DNA of 64,000 nucleotides from Halomarina pelagica (GCF_024228315.1 NZ_CP100454.1:2294001-2358000), one strand, 5' to 3'. Positions 17,778 to 26,967 are shown, counted from the stretch's first letter. The notes: generated from the letters alone by a model not told the origin. Translations and numbers: made by a program.

Positions 17778-18569
17778 TCAGAACCGGAGCGAGACGGCGT
17801 CGCCGACGTCGACTCCGAACGCCTCGTCGCCGCGCCCCCGGTTGACCGCGAGTTCGACGTTGCCGTGGCTGCCGACCGTGACGAGCGCCTCGCCGGGATC
17901 GCGGTGGGCGTAGGACGGGGCGACGGGGTAGGACTCGCCGTTCACGCGCACCGCCTCCCGGCCGTCGAGCGCGTCGCCGGGGACGTTCGTGACGACGTTG
18001 CCGAAGCCGTCCACGACGAGCACCTCGCCGTCCGCGCCGTCGTCGCGCACGTCGGGGGCGGGAAATCGCAGGTCGACGACCTCGTCCGTCGGCCTCGCCC
18101 GGTCGAGTTCCTCGATCCCCTCGACGCCCGCCTCGTGGACCGCGGCGGCGGCGGGGGCGAACACGTCCCGACCGTGGAACGTCGCGCTCTCGGGGTCGTC
18201 CGCGCGCCAGGCGAACGCGTCGATCCCGGATGCGGGGGCCTCGGGTGGAGCGCTCGTATCGCCTTCGTAGCCCGCCAGTCGCCGCGCGGCGGGGAGGAGG
18301 AGGCCGTTGTCCGGGCCGACGAGGGCGTGGTCGCCCGCGCGGAGGACGAGCGCCCGCCGCTCGGTCCCGACGCCGGGGTCCACGACGGCGCAGTGGACCG
18401 CCGGGGGGAAGTACGGCAGGACCTCGCGGAGCCAGAAGGCGGCCGTTCGCACGTCCTGCCGGGGGAGGTCGTGGGCCACGTCGACGACGCGGGCGTCCGT
18501 CCGCCGGAGGACGACGCCCTTCATCGCCGCCGGGTACGGGGTTCCGAAGTCGGTCGTCAGCGTGATCAT
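17778..18569 (-). CDS. SAM hydrolase / SAM hydroxide adenosyltransferase (DUF62)
   Basis: The 263-aa enzyme starts MITLTTDFG, the family signature. It has the conserved VVDVAHDLPRQDV, VVDPGVGTERRALVL and PDNGLL segments, then a C-terminal barrel with VVDGFGNVVTNV. The family hydrolyses S-adenosylmethionine to adenosine and methionine and is related to fluorinase/chlorinase; the hydroxide-using form is expected here. ATG 18569 lies 11 bp after the stop of nadM on the same strand, so the two form an operon. The longer upstream frame is out-of-frame shadow of nadM. Confidence 0.88.
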   Translation of the reverse strand: MITLTTDFGTPYPAAMKGVVLRRTDARVVDVAHDLPRQDVRTAAFWLREVLPYFPPAVHCAVVDPGVGTERRALVLRAGDHALVGPDNGLLLPAARRLAGYEGDTSAPPEAPASGIDAFAWRADDPESATFHGRDVFAPAAAAVHEAGVEGIEELDRARPTDEVVDLRFPAPDVRDDGADGEVLVVDGFGNVVTNVPGDALDGREAVRVNGESYPVAPSYAHRDPGEALVTVGSHGNVELAVNRGRGDEAFGVDVGDAVSLRF

Positions 18570-18580
18570 CGGATCTGTCC

Positions 18581-19135
18581 TCAGTCGTTCGGCCCCTCGG
18601 CGTATCCGTCGCCGTCGCCGTTGCTGTCCGTGCTGCCGACCTGTCGGAGTCTTCCGACGCCGTCCATCTCGTCGATGACGCCGACGACGGCGTCGGGGAC
18701 CAGACTGCGCCAGTCGTCGCCGTTCATCATGCGCTCTCTGACCTCCGATCCCTCGAGCACCTCGCGGCGGAACATCGGCGAGGAGTGGACCTCGATGCCC
18801 GCCTCCTCGAACAGGCGGACGACGAGCGGGTTGTTGGAGTAGGCGACGTCGAACTCCGGGCACATGCTCTGGACGTGGCTCACCCACACGGCGTTGCGGT
18901 TCAGGTCCTCGATCGGGACCGCGTAGGTGATGATGTCGAGGTCGGCCGCGCTCACGGCCTTGGTGATCATGGTGATGCGCTCCCCGGCGGTGAACGGGTC
19001 GTGGAGGGTGTGGGACTGATCCGCGCTCCCAATCCCGAGGACGAGTTCCTCGACGTCCTCGGCGATCCGCTCGACCATCGCGTGGTGGCCCGCGTGGTAC
19101 GGCTGGAACCGCCCGATGTAGAACCCCCGGCTCAT
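18581..19135 (-). CDS. nadM: Archaeal nicotinamide-nucleotide adenylyltransferase
   Basis: The 184-aa nucleotidyltransferase makes NAD+ from NMN and ATP. Residues 8-18 read GRFQPYHAGHH, containing the HxGH-type catalytic motif. The second substrate-binding motif lies in SEVRERMMNGDDWRSLVP (about 128-145). The last 20 residues are a low-complexity acidic tail. It is divergent from lonB, with a 168-bp shared upstream region, and heads the nadM-SAM hydrolase operon. Confidence 0.93.
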   Translation of the reverse strand: MSRGFYIGRFQPYHAGHHAMVERIAEDVEELVLGIGSADQSHTLHDPFTAGERITMITKAVSAADLDIITYAVPIEDLNRNAVWVSHVQSMCPEFDVAYSNNPLVVRLFEEAGIEVHSSPMFRREVLEGSEVRERMMNGDDWRSLVPDAVVGVIDEMDGVGRLRQVGSTDSNGDGDGYAEGPND

Positions 19136-19303
19136 ACCTGACTCTCAACAGGGCGTTTAATAAGCCCAACGAGTCCCCCCGGTTTCGATCGGGGGTGGTC
19201 GAATTCGACCATTTCGGCGGTTCTCGACGCCGTCTGTGTTCGTCGGAGGGGAGAAAGTATATCAGTAGAGGTCCCCTCAGTATCGGTTGACAGCAACGGT
19301 TCT

Positions 19304-21322
19304 ATGAACGATAACAACGCAGACGAGGTCTCTCCGGTGGAAGAGGGGGCCGGCGAGGTGCCGGTCGAGCCGGAGGACCAGTCCGAGTCCGACCTGGGGA
19401 GGGCGGTCGTCGACGACATGGAGATCGACGAGTCGTCGACCGACGACTTACTTGGGGGGCTCAGGATAGAGAGCACGGCAGACATCGAAGTGCCCGATCG
19501 CCTGGTCGATCAGGTCATCGGGCAGGATCACGCCCGTGACATCGTCCTGAAGGCGGCCAAACAGCGCCGTCACGTGATGATGATCGGGTCGCCGGGGACG
19601 GGCAAGTCCATGCTGGCGAAGGCGATGAGCCAGCTCCTCCCCCGCGAGGAGCTACAGGACGTCCTCGTCTATCACAACCCGGACGACGGGAACGAGCCGA
19701 AGATCCGGACCGTCCCCGCCGGCAAGGGCGAACAGATCGTCGAGGCGCACAAGGAGGAGGCCAGAAAGCGCAACCAGATGCGCAGCTTCCTCATGTGGAT
19801 CATCATCGCGATCGTCATCGGCTACGCGCTCATCATCGAGGGGGCCGTCCTCCTCGGTATCCTCGCGGCGGGCGTCATCTACCTCGCGTTCCGCTACTCC
19901 TCTCGCGGTAGCGACGCGATGATCCCGAACCTGCTGGTCAACAACGCGGACCACCAGACCGCGCCCTTCGAGGACGCGACGGGCGCACACGCCGGGGCGC
20001 TGCTCGGCGACGTCCGCCACGACCCGTTCCAGTCCGGCGGCATGGAGACGCCGAGCCACGACCGCGTCGAGGCCGGTGCCATCCACAAGTCCAACAAGGG
20101 CGTGCTGTTCGTCGACGAGATCAACACGCTCGACATCCGCAGCCAGCAGAAGCTGATGACGGCCATCCAGGAGGGCGAGTTCTCCATCACCGGCCAGTCC
20201 GAGCGCTCCTCGGGCGCGATGGTCCAGACCGAACCCGTCCCGACGGACTTCGTCATGGTCGCGGCGGGGAACCTCGACGCCATGGAGAACATGCACCCGG
20301 CGCTGCGCTCGCGCATCAAGGGCTACGGCTACGAGGTGTACATGGACGACACCATCCGCGACGAACCCGAGATGCGCCGCAAGTACGCGCGCTTCGTCGC
20401 CCAGGAGGTCGAGAAGGACGGCCGCCTGCCGCACTTCACCCGCGAGGCGGTCGAGGAGGTCATCCTCGAGGCCCAGCGTCGGTCCGGCCGCAAGGGCCAC
20501 CTGACGCTCGAACTGCGCAACCTCGGCGGGCTGGTCCGCGTCGCGGGCGACATCGCCCGAGCGGAGGACGCGGAGTTCACCACCCGCGAGCACGTGCTGC
20601 GCGCCAAGCGCCGCAGCCGCTCCATCGAGCAGCAGCTCGCCGACGACTACATCGAGAAGCGCAAGGACTACGAGCTGAACGTCTCGGAGGGCGAGGTCGT
20701 CGGCCGCGTCAACGGGCTCGCCGTCATGGGCGAGGACTCCGGCATCGTCATGCCCGTCATGGCCGAGGTCGCCCCCTCGCAGGGGCCGGGCGAGGTCATC
20801 GCCACGGGTAACCTGCAGGACATCGCCCAGGAGGCGGTCCAGAACGTCTCGGCGATCATCAAGAAGTTCTCCGACGAGGACATCTCCCAGCAGGACATCC
20901 ACATCCAGTACGTCCAGTCCTACGAGGGCGTCGAGGGCGACTCCGCGTCGGTGACGATGGCCACCGCGGTCATCAGCGCGCTGGAGAACATCCCGATCGA
21001 CCAGAGCATCGCCATGACCGGCTCCCTGTCGGTCCGCGGCGACGTGCTCCCGGTCGGCGGCGTCACGCACAAGATCGAGGCGGCCGCGAAGGCCGGCCTG
21101 GACACGGTCATCATCCCCGCCGCCAACGAGCAGGACGTGATGATCGAGGACGAGTACAAGGACCAGGTCGAGATCATCCCGGTCCGGCACATCAGCGAGG
21201 TGCTCGAGGTCGCCCTCGTGGGCGAACCCGAGAAGGACTCGCTGGTCGACCGGCTGAAGAACATCACCGGGCAGGCCCTCGACCGGCAGGTCGGCCACGG
21301 CGGCAGCCCGAGCCCGCAGTAA
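19304..21322 (+). CDS. lonB: Membrane-anchored archaeal Lon protease (LonB)
   Basis: The 672-aa ATP-dependent protease has an acidic N-terminus and a Walker A at about 95-102 (GSPGTGKS). Two transmembrane helices are inserted at about 161-200 (FLMWIIIAIVIGYAL...), with Walker B LFVDEIN and an AAA+ lid. The C-terminal Ser-Lys protease domain has catalytic Ser near 547 (GDSAS) and Lys near 590 (HKIEAAAKAG). LonB degrades membrane and regulatory proteins in archaea. A TATA-like AGTATATCA lies near 19256-19264. The CPBP protease gene follows after 3 bp. Confidence 0.95.
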   Translation: MNDNNADEVSPVEEGAGEVPVEPEDQSESDLGRAVVDDMEIDESSTDDLLGGLRIESTADIEVPDRLVDQVIGQDHARDIVLKAAKQRRHVMMIGSPGTGKSMLAKAMSQLLPREELQDVLVYHNPDDGNEPKIRTVPAGKGEQIVEAHKEEARKRNQMRSFLMWIIIAIVIGYALIIEGAVLLGILAAGVIYLAFRYSSRGSDAMIPNLLVNNADHQTAPFEDATGAHAGALLGDVRHDPFQSGGMETPSHDRVEAGAIHKSNKGVLFVDEINTLDIRSQQKLMTAIQEGEFSITGQSERSSGAMVQTEPVPTDFVMVAAGNLDAMENMHPALRSRIKGYGYEVYMDDTIRDEPEMRRKYARFVAQEVEKDGRLPHFTREAVEEVILEAQRRSGRKGHLTLELRNLGGLVRVAGDIARAEDAEFTTREHVLRAKRRSRSIEQQLADDYIEKRKDYELNVSEGEVVGRVNGLAVMGEDSGIVMPVMAEVAPSQGPGEVIATGNLQDIAQEAVQNVSAIIKKFSDEDISQQDIHIQYVQSYEGVEGDSASVTMATAVISALENIPIDQSIAMTGSLSVRGDVLPVGGVTHKIEAAAKAGLDTVIIPAANEQDVMIEDEYKDQVEIIPVRHISEVLEVALVGEPEKDSLVDRLKNITGQALDRQVGHGGSPSPQ

Positions 21323-21325
21323 GCC

Positions 21326-22147
21326 GTGACCGACTGGGCGGCGTTCGTCGGCCTGACGGTCGTCGTCCTCCTCTCCCTTCTCGCGCTGGCGCGACTCTCC
21401 CAGGGGACCGTCCGCGACACACCGCGCCGCGCCGACCGTTCTACGGGATCCGTTCCGCTCGCCGAGTTCGACCCGCCGACCCGACCGTCGTCGCTCCCGG
21501 ACGGCGGCGCGCTCGCGCCGTCGGCACCAGTCACCGACCTCGATCGGATCGGGACCGGCGCGCTCCTCGTCAACGTCGCGCTCTCGCAGGGGCTGTTCGG
21601 CCTCGCGCTCGTCGCCGGCGCGTGGTACACGCGCGTGCCGCTCGCCGCCCTCGGCGTCGACCCCTCCGCCCCTCTGAGCACGGGCTTCCCGGCGCTCGCT
21701 GTCGGCGTCGGCGTCGGGGTCGCGCTCTACCTCGCGAACGCGCTGGGCGCGGCGGGCGCGTCGGCGCTCGGCTTCGACGCCGACGAGACGCTCCGCGAAC
21801 TGCTCACCCCCGACTCGCCCGGCGGGTGGGGGCTGTTGCTCGTCGGCGTCCTGCCCATCATCGCCGGGTTCGAGGAGGTGCTGTTCCGGGCGGCGCTCGT
21901 GGGCGTATTTTCGACGGGGTTCGGCGTCTCGCCGTGGCTCCTCGCGGCCCTCTCCTCGGTCGCGTTCGCGCTCGGCCACGGCGCGCAGGGGCGCGCCGGG
22001 ATCCTCGTGACGGGGGTGCTCGGCTTCGTGCTCGCCGCCGTCTTCGTCCTCACGAACAGCCTGCTCGCGGTCGTCGTCGCCCACTACCTGGTGAACGCGC
22101 TCGAGTTCGTCGTGAGCGGCTACTTCGGCGTGGAGTGGACGGCGTAG
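21326..22147 (+). CDS. CPBP family intramembrane metalloprotease
   Basis: The 273-aa membrane protein starts with GTG 3 bp after the lonB stop, so it is co-transcribed. The Abi/CPBP motifs are present: EEVLFR (about residues 183-188), then a His-bearing segment FALGHGAQGRAG and HYLVNALEF near the C-terminus. The first 90 residues are one helix and a polar linker, followed by about six hydrophobic segments. Family members are putative glutamic/metal type II CAAX-like proteases. Pairing with lonB suggests a role in membrane protein turnover. Confidence 0.88.
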   Translation: MTDWAAFVGLTVVVLLSLLALARLSQGTVRDTPRRADRSTGSVPLAEFDPPTRPSSLPDGGALAPSAPVTDLDRIGTGALLVNVALSQGLFGLALVAGAWYTRVPLAALGVDPSAPLSTGFPALAVGVGVGVALYLANALGAAGASALGFDADETLRELLTPDSPGGWGLLLVGVLPIIAGFEEVLFRAALVGVFSTGFGVSPWLLAALSSVAFALGHGAQGRAGILVTGVLGFVLAAVFVLTNSLLAVVVAHYLVNALEFVVSGYFGVEWTA

Positions 22148-22235
22148 CGCCTCGTACGCCGCCCACAGTGACGACTCCCTGTCGTCAGACGAGCGTCTGA
22201 CGCAAAGTTTTGTACGCCGCGTGAGAATTCGCCCC

Positions 22236-23192
22236 ATGACCAGCCTCACGGAGGTCTACGAGGGGGGCAGCGGCGGGGCCAACCTCCGACGGCTGTACCT
22301 CGGCGTCCTCCTGTTCCTCGCGGGCGTGGCGTTCGTGCTCGGGGGCATCGTGTTCGCGACGGCCGACCCGCGGGCGGGACTGTTCGGCATGACGTGGTGG
22401 CAGCAGCGGGAGGTCGCGGGCGTCCTCGCGGGCGTCGGGCTTCCGGCGGTGTTCCTCGGGATCTTCTCCGTGCTCCCGGCGAGCCGTCGGGTCAGGATCG
22501 CGGCGGTCGTCGGCGCGGCGATCGCGCTCTGCGGCGTCGGGCTCTTCTACCTCGTCTACCCGCACAACTGGGTCAACGACGCGGCGAACTACGCCCTCCC
22601 GGTCGTCGTGATCTACTTCTTCGGCGCGATCGTCACGTTCTGGTGTCTGTTCACCGGCGTCGCCAACTTCAAGACGCGCAACGACCCCGGCGGCACCGTC
22701 ACGCTCGAGATCACCCAGGAGGGCGAGACGCGCGTCGTCGAGGTCGACCGCTCCCGACTGGGGGGTCTCGGCGGCGTCGGCCTGCTCGGGGCCGCCCCCG
22801 ACGGCGAGGTGGCGACGCAGACGAACGATCCAGGCAGTGCGGAGCGGAGCGCGAGTACGAGGACGCGGACGAGCGCGAGCGCGAGCGCCCACCGGAGCGA
22901 CGGCGGCGCGAGCGCCCGCCGCTCGTCGCCCTCCGCGAGCGTGGGGACGGGGGCGAACACGGGCGCAAGGGCCCCCTCAGCGGACGCGCGGGACGCGCGG
23001 GACGAGCGGGACGACGGGGCCGTCCTGCTCGACGGCGAGTCCGACGGATCGAGCGCCCCGGACGTCTACTGCGGCAGTTGCACGCACTTCAAGTACGTCA
23101 GGACCGGCGGCGAACTCCGCCCCTACTGCGGCTACCACGACGAGGTCATGGCCGACATGGACCCCTGCCCGCAGTGGGAACGGAACGGGTGA
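22236..23192 (+). CDS. Membrane protein with C-terminal Cys motif (DUF7139-like)
   Basis: The 318-aa protein starts MTSLTEVYEGGSGGANLRRLYLG. It has about four membrane helices in the first 155 residues, a low-complexity Ser/Ala/Arg linker, and a compact C-terminal segment, CGSC...CGYH...CPQW, that looks like a small metal-binding site. I connect the N-terminal part with the haloarchaeal DUF7139 family from memory. ATG 22236 is preferred over GTG 22221. The function is unknown. Confidence 0.72.
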   Translation: MTSLTEVYEGGSGGANLRRLYLGVLLFLAGVAFVLGGIVFATADPRAGLFGMTWWQQREVAGVLAGVGLPAVFLGIFSVLPASRRVRIAAVVGAAIALCGVGLFYLVYPHNWVNDAANYALPVVVIYFFGAIVTFWCLFTGVANFKTRNDPGGTVTLEITQEGETRVVEVDRSRLGGLGGVGLLGAAPDGEVATQTNDPGSAERSASTRTRTSASASAHRSDGGASARRSSPSASVGTGANTGARAPSADARDARDERDDGAVLLDGESDGSSAPDVYCGSCTHFKYVRTGGELRPYCGYHDEVMADMDPCPQWERNG

Positions 23193-23219
23193 GCACCACC
23201 GTCCCTACCTACTCCTCCC

Positions 23220-23669
23220 TCACAGCCCCTCCAGCGTCGCGCGCACGTCGTCCCAGTGGCTCCCCCGCCAGAAGCACTGTCGGCACGCCGAACAGCGCCA
23301 CACCGCCTCCCCGTCCGGGTCGGGGGCGTACTCGGGGGTCGACGCGTCCGCCGGAACCCGTTCGAGGGGACCGTTGCAGCGCCCGCAGACGGAGGGGCGC
23401 TCGTCGAGCGCGAGCGGGACGCCCGCCGCGACGAGTTCGCGGAGCTGTTCGCGGACGTCGCGCGATTCGACGAGGATCGCGTCGCCGGCGCGCCCCGCGA
23501 GTTGCACGTCCCGCGTGACGAGCGTCCGGTCCTCCTCGCGGGCGAGTTCGAGGAGGTCTCGATCGTCCTCGATCCCCCGATCCAGCGCGTAGGCCGCGTC
23601 GTGGCCGCACATCCGGAGGTAGCTCACCAGGCCGCCGCACATCACGTCGAGCAGGAGACGGAGGCGCAT
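23220..23669 (-). CDS. Mut7-C RNase domain protein
   Basis: The 149-aa protein has an N-terminal PIN-like fold (LLLDVMCGGLVSYLRMCGHDA, then LVTRDVQLAGRAG) and a C-terminal zinc ribbon (CGRC...CSAC, about residues 95-132). Both are diagnostic of the Mut7-C family, whose members are predicted RNases. It lies 11 bp downstream of polX on the same strand and is probably part of the same transcript. Confidence 0.85.
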   Translation of the reverse strand: MRLRLLLDVMCGGLVSYLRMCGHDAAYALDRGIEDDRDLLELAREEDRTLVTRDVQLAGRAGDAILVESRDVREQLRELVAAGVPLALDERPSVCGRCNGPLERVPADASTPEYAPDPDGEAVWRCSACRQCFWRGSHWDDVRATLEGL

Positions 23670-23680
23670 CGTCGCGACGC

Positions 23681-25429
23681 TCAGCGTTCGAGGAACGCCC
23701 GCACGTCGTCGGTCTCCCAGGCGTTCAGCACGTCGCCGACTTCCGCCCAGCCCCGCCGGGCGGTGTGGACGCCGTACCGGATCAGGTCGAAGTTCGACGG
23801 GCTGTGGGCGTCGGTGTCGACGACGACGGTCGCGCCCTGCTCGATGGCGAGCTTCACCGCGCCGCCGGAGAGGTCGAGGCGGCTGGGGCTGGCGTTGATC
23901 TCGAGGGCGGTGTTCGCCTCCGCGGCCGCCGTCGCGACCGTCGAGACGTCGATGTCGAGCCCCGATCGCTGGTTGAGCATCCGTCCCGTCGGGTGGCCGA
24001 TGACGTCGACCTCGGGGTGCTCCGCGGCGCGGACGAGGCGTTCGGTGCCGTCGCCGTCGAGCGCGCTGTGCGGCGAGGCCACGACGCAGTCGAGCTGCTC
24101 GAGGAGGGCGTCGCCCACCGAGACGCTCCCGTCCTCGCCGACGTTCGCCTCGACGCCCGCGAACACCTCGATGTCGGCGTCGTCGCCCACCTCGCGCACC
24201 TCAGCGAGCTGCTCCTCCAGTTCGTCGTCCGACAGGCCGACGCCACCGACCATCCCCGGACCGGTCGCGTGGTCCGAGACGTTGACGTAGTCGTAGCCAC
24301 GTTCCTCGGCGGCCTCGACCATCTCGCGGACCGAGTAGCGCCCGTCGGACCACGTGGTGTGCACGTGGAGGTCGCCCCGGACGTCGCTCTCCTCGATCAG
24401 GTCCGGCAGGCGGTCCTCGGCGGCGGCCTCCACCTCGCCGCGGTCCTCGCGAAGCTCCGGCGGGACGAGCGGCAGGTCGATGGCGGCGTACACGTCCGCC
24501 TCCGTCTCGCAGGCGAGACGCTCGCCCACGCGCTGTCCCGCGTCCGGGTCGTCGACGTCCGACACGTCGAAGACGCCGTACTCGTTGACCTTCAGCCCGC
24601 GCTCGATGGCCCGGTCGCGCACGCTGATGTTGTGGTCGCGGCTGCCGGTGAAGTGCTGGAGCGCGGCGCCGAACTCCTCGGGGGCGACCACGCGGAGGTC
24701 CACGCGGATGCCCGCGGAGCGCACCGACGCCTTCGTCGGTCCCGCCTCGATGACCGCGTCGGCGTCCTCCCAGCCGGTGAACGCCTCGACGACCGCCTCG
24801 GGGTCGTCGCTGGCGACGAGCAGGTCGACGTCGCCGATGGTGGGCTTCCAGCGCCGCAGCGACCCGGCGACCTCCGAGCGCCCGACGGCCGCCACGTCGG
24901 CGAAGTGGCGCTGGATCTCGTCGGCGAGCGGTCGTGCCCGGCTGAGGAGCTGGCGCTCGTTCGACTGGCGGGCGAAGTCGAGGTTGGCGAGGATGTTCTC
25001 CTCCGTCTTCGCACCGAAGCCCGGCACCTCGCGTATCTCCTCCGCCCGCGCCGCGGCTTCGAGGTCGTCGAGCGTCCGGACCCCGAGTTCGTAGTAGAGC
25101 GTTCCGACGGTCTTCGGGCCGACGCCCTCGACGCTCGTCAGCGCCGCCATGTCGACGGGGAGTTCCGCGCGGAGTTCCTCGAGTTCCTCGATCTCGCCCG
25201 TCTCGACGTACTCGACGACCTTGGAGGCGATGGCGTCGCCGACGCGATTGACCTCCTTCACCGCGTCCGTCCCGCCCCGCCGCGCGAGGTCCGCGACGGG
25301 TTCGGGGTGCGAGCGGATGTTCTCCGCCGCCTGGCGGTAGGCCCGCGGCTTGTACTCGACGTCCTGGGCTTCGAGGAGGGCGGCGAACTCCTCGAACAGG
25401 GCGGCGAGTTCCTCGTTGCGGACGCTCAC
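23681..25429 (-). CDS. polX: Family X DNA polymerase with PHP domain
   Basis: The 582-aa protein has helix-hairpin-helix segments (about 50-130, VEGVGPKTVGTLY and VPGFGAKTEENIL), a pol-beta-like palm with GDVDLLVAS (metal-binding Asp residues, about 200), and a C-terminal PHP phosphoesterase domain from about 340 (HVHTTWSDGRYSV, SDHA, HPTGR, DTDAHSP). PolX enzymes fill gaps and process ends in base-excision repair. GTG 25429 overlaps the stop of the upstream gene (GTGA), indicating translational coupling. Confidence 0.93.
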   Translation of the reverse strand: MSVRNEELAALFEEFAALLEAQDVEYKPRAYRQAAENIRSHPEPVADLARRGGTDAVKEVNRVGDAIASKVVEYVETGEIEELEELRAELPVDMAALTSVEGVGPKTVGTLYYELGVRTLDDLEAAARAEEIREVPGFGAKTEENILANLDFARQSNERQLLSRARPLADEIQRHFADVAAVGRSEVAGSLRRWKPTIGDVDLLVASDDPEAVVEAFTGWEDADAVIEAGPTKASVRSAGIRVDLRVVAPEEFGAALQHFTGSRDHNISVRDRAIERGLKVNEYGVFDVSDVDDPDAGQRVGERLACETEADVYAAIDLPLVPPELREDRGEVEAAAEDRLPDLIEESDVRGDLHVHTTWSDGRYSVREMVEAAEERGYDYVNVSDHATGPGMVGGVGLSDDELEEQLAEVREVGDDADIEVFAGVEANVGEDGSVSVGDALLEQLDCVVASPHSALDGDGTERLVRAAEHPEVDVIGHPTGRMLNQRSGLDIDVSTVATAAAEANTALEINASPSRLDLSGGAVKLAIEQGATVVVDTDAHSPSNFDLIRYGVHTARRGWAEVGDVLNAWETDDVRAFLER

Positions 25430-25860
25430 GATCGCCCCCGCCGTCCGCCGTCGTCGCCGAGCACCTGCCTGAGGAAGCTCACCCAGCGCTTCTGGTCAGC
25501 GGCCTCCTGCGCGCGCGCCTCGGCCTCGACGTTCGCCGGACCGAGGTTCTGGAGGGCCTCGAGTGCACGATCGATGCCGACGATGCTCTCGACGAGCGCC
25601 CTCCCCTCCTCGTAGCTGACCTCTCCCCGCTCGATGCGCTGTTTGCGCTGGAGGCGTTCACGGCGGAGGTTCCGCTTCGCCCGGTCGACGCGCTCGCGCT
25701 CACCCGACGGCACCGTCTCCCGGCGCTTTATCTCGAAGACGAACTCCCGGAGGTTCACCTCCTCGCCCTGGACGGTGATGGTCTCCGGGATGCTCGCGCC
25801 CACCGTCGCGCCCTCGCGGTCGATGCGCTCGAGCAGCTGTTTTCGCTCGAACTCTTCCAT
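25426..25860 (-). CDS. DUF5788-like coiled-coil protein upstream of polX
   Basis: The 144-aa, highly charged, helical protein begins MEEFERKQLLERIDREGATVGASIPETITVQ-type sequence and continues with long Arg/Glu-rich helices. It fits the haloarchaeal DUF5788 family (name from memory). ATG 25860 is chosen; the frame extends upstream but reads as non-coding antisense. Overlap of its stop with the polX GTG suggests a shared role in DNA repair, which is inference from context only. Confidence 0.78.
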   Translation of the reverse strand: MEEFERKQLLERIDREGATVGASIPETITVQGEEVNLREFVFEIKRRETVPSGERERVDRAKRNLRRERLQRKQRIERGEVSYEEGRALVESIVGIDRALEALQNLGPANVEAEARAQEAADQKRWVSFLRQVLGDDGGRRGRS

Positions 25861-25932
25861 ACCTCGGGTTGGGCGCGCGGGCACAAAAGTCCGAACGAAA
25901 GGCGTAATGGCCGCGCCGTCGCACCCACCGAC

Positions 25933-26262
25933 ATGGCTGACGAGGAAGAGGAGTCCGGACCCCTGGTCGAACTCGGGGAGGGCGAATCCGTCGAGGGCGC
26001 GCCGCTCGCGCGCGTCACCTCGCGACTGCACTACGGCATCGCGAAGAGCGAGGTCGTCCGCCGCGTCGGCGACGTCGAGATCCGAACCCCCGACGGACCG
26101 CGGACGGTCGAGGACGCCCTCGGCGAGAGCGACGAGACGTACTTCCCGAAGAAGGAGGCGCTCGAAACGACGATCCGCGACGTCGTCGGACGCGGGCCCG
26201 TCCCCACCAGCGACCGGGATCGCGACGCTACGAGCGACGGGAGCCGCGACGGCGACGAGTGA
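25933..26262 (+). CDS. DUF5789-like small acidic protein
   Basis: The 109-aa protein is acidic, with a conserved core (RLHYGIAKSEVVRRVGDVEIRTPDGPRTV, residues about 32-60) and a disordered Asp/Arg tail. I associate it with DUF5789 in haloarchaea. It is divergent from the DUF5788 gene and lies 41 bp before the DUF302 gene on the same strand. Its function is unknown. Confidence 0.75.
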   Translation: MADEEEESGPLVELGEGESVEGAPLARVTSRLHYGIAKSEVVRRVGDVEIRTPDGPRTVEDALGESDETYFPKKEALETTIRDVVGRGPVPTSDRDRDATSDGSRDGDE

Positions 26263-26303
26263 GTCGGTAAGACATTTCTCGCCGGCGACCGTACCAACGG
26301 CCG

Positions 26304-26762
26304 ATGAGTCTCGAGTTCGACCCCTCGGCGCTCGATCCGGAGGACATCGGCGAGAAGGAGGCGACGCTCCACATGGACCACGAGGCGGCCGTCGAGCACG
26401 TCCGCGAGACGTTCGTCGAGGCGGGCTTCGGCGTCCCCGTGGAGTTCTCGCCCTCCGAACTGCTGAACGAGAAGGTGGACGCCGACCGCGACCCCTACTA
26501 CGTCCTCGGCGCGTGCAACCCGGCGATGGCCGACCGCGCGCTCGACATGAGCCTGCGGATGGGCGGACTGTTCCCCTGTAACGTCGTCGTCTGGGAGGAG
26601 GAGCCGGGCGTCCAGCACGTCTATCACCTCAGCATCATGCGGATCGGTCGGCTCGTCGGCGTCGCGCCCGACTCCGAGCAGTGGCGGGAGCTGATCGACG
26701 AGACGGGCGCGCTCGCGGACGAGGCGTTCTCGAACCTCGACAGCCTCGACGGCGCGAACTGA
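26304..26762 (+). CDS. DUF302 domain protein
   Basis: The 152-aa soluble protein fits the DUF302 fold: HMDHEAAVEHVRETFVEAGFGV near the start, then YYVLGACNPAMADRALDMSLRMGGLFPCNVVVWEE. This is the conserved core of the family, proposed to bind small ligands. It is convergent with the small membrane gene at 26767. No cofactor motif is visible beyond the conserved Cys in GLFPCNVVV. Confidence 0.85.
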   Translation: MSLEFDPSALDPEDIGEKEATLHMDHEAAVEHVRETFVEAGFGVPVEFSPSELLNEKVDADRDPYYVLGACNPAMADRALDMSLRMGGLFPCNVVVWEEEPGVQHVYHLSIMRIGRLVGVAPDSEQWRELIDETGALADEAFSNLDSLDGAN

Positions 26763-26766
26763 CCTG

Positions 26767-26967
26767 CTACTCGCGTTTCTCGCGCTCTAACTCCTCCACC
26801 CGCCGTTCGAGTTCGCGGACGCGATCGGTCGAGGAGCGTCGGCGGAGGACCCCGACCACCACGGCACCGCCGACGACGAGGAAGACCAGCGGGATGGCGA
26901 ACACGAGGAGGACGATGAACAGCTCCGGACCGCCCGGAACGCCGGGGAAGAGCGGGATCGACGACAT
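26767..26967 (-). CDS. Small single-pass membrane protein with TatA-like N-terminus
   Basis: The 66-aa product has a Pro/Gly-rich start (PLFPGVPGGPELFI), a long hydrophobic stretch (about residues 14-40) and a basic, then coiled-coil-like C-terminus (DRVRELERRVEELE). The layout resembles TatA in shape, but the canonical amphipathic helix after the membrane segment is missing, so a Tat role is not claimed. ATG 26967 is used; in-frame ATGs at 26994 and 27009 are alternatives. Confidence 0.6.
   Translation of the reverse strand: MSSIPLFPGVPGGPELFIVLLVFAIPLVFLVVGGAVVVGVLRRRSSTDRVRELERRVEELEREKRE

Noticed and set aside
19652-22249. An 865-aa open frame on the minus strand opposite lonB and the CPBP gene
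   Set aside because: It is antisense to two clearly homologous genes, reads as Asp/Val/Arg-rich low-complexity sequence and has no motif; long antisense frames are expected in DNA this GC-rich.
26767-26967. The small TatA-like protein as TatA itself
   Set aside because: The Pro/Gly-rich start is similar, but the amphipathic helix that follows the membrane segment in TatA is absent.
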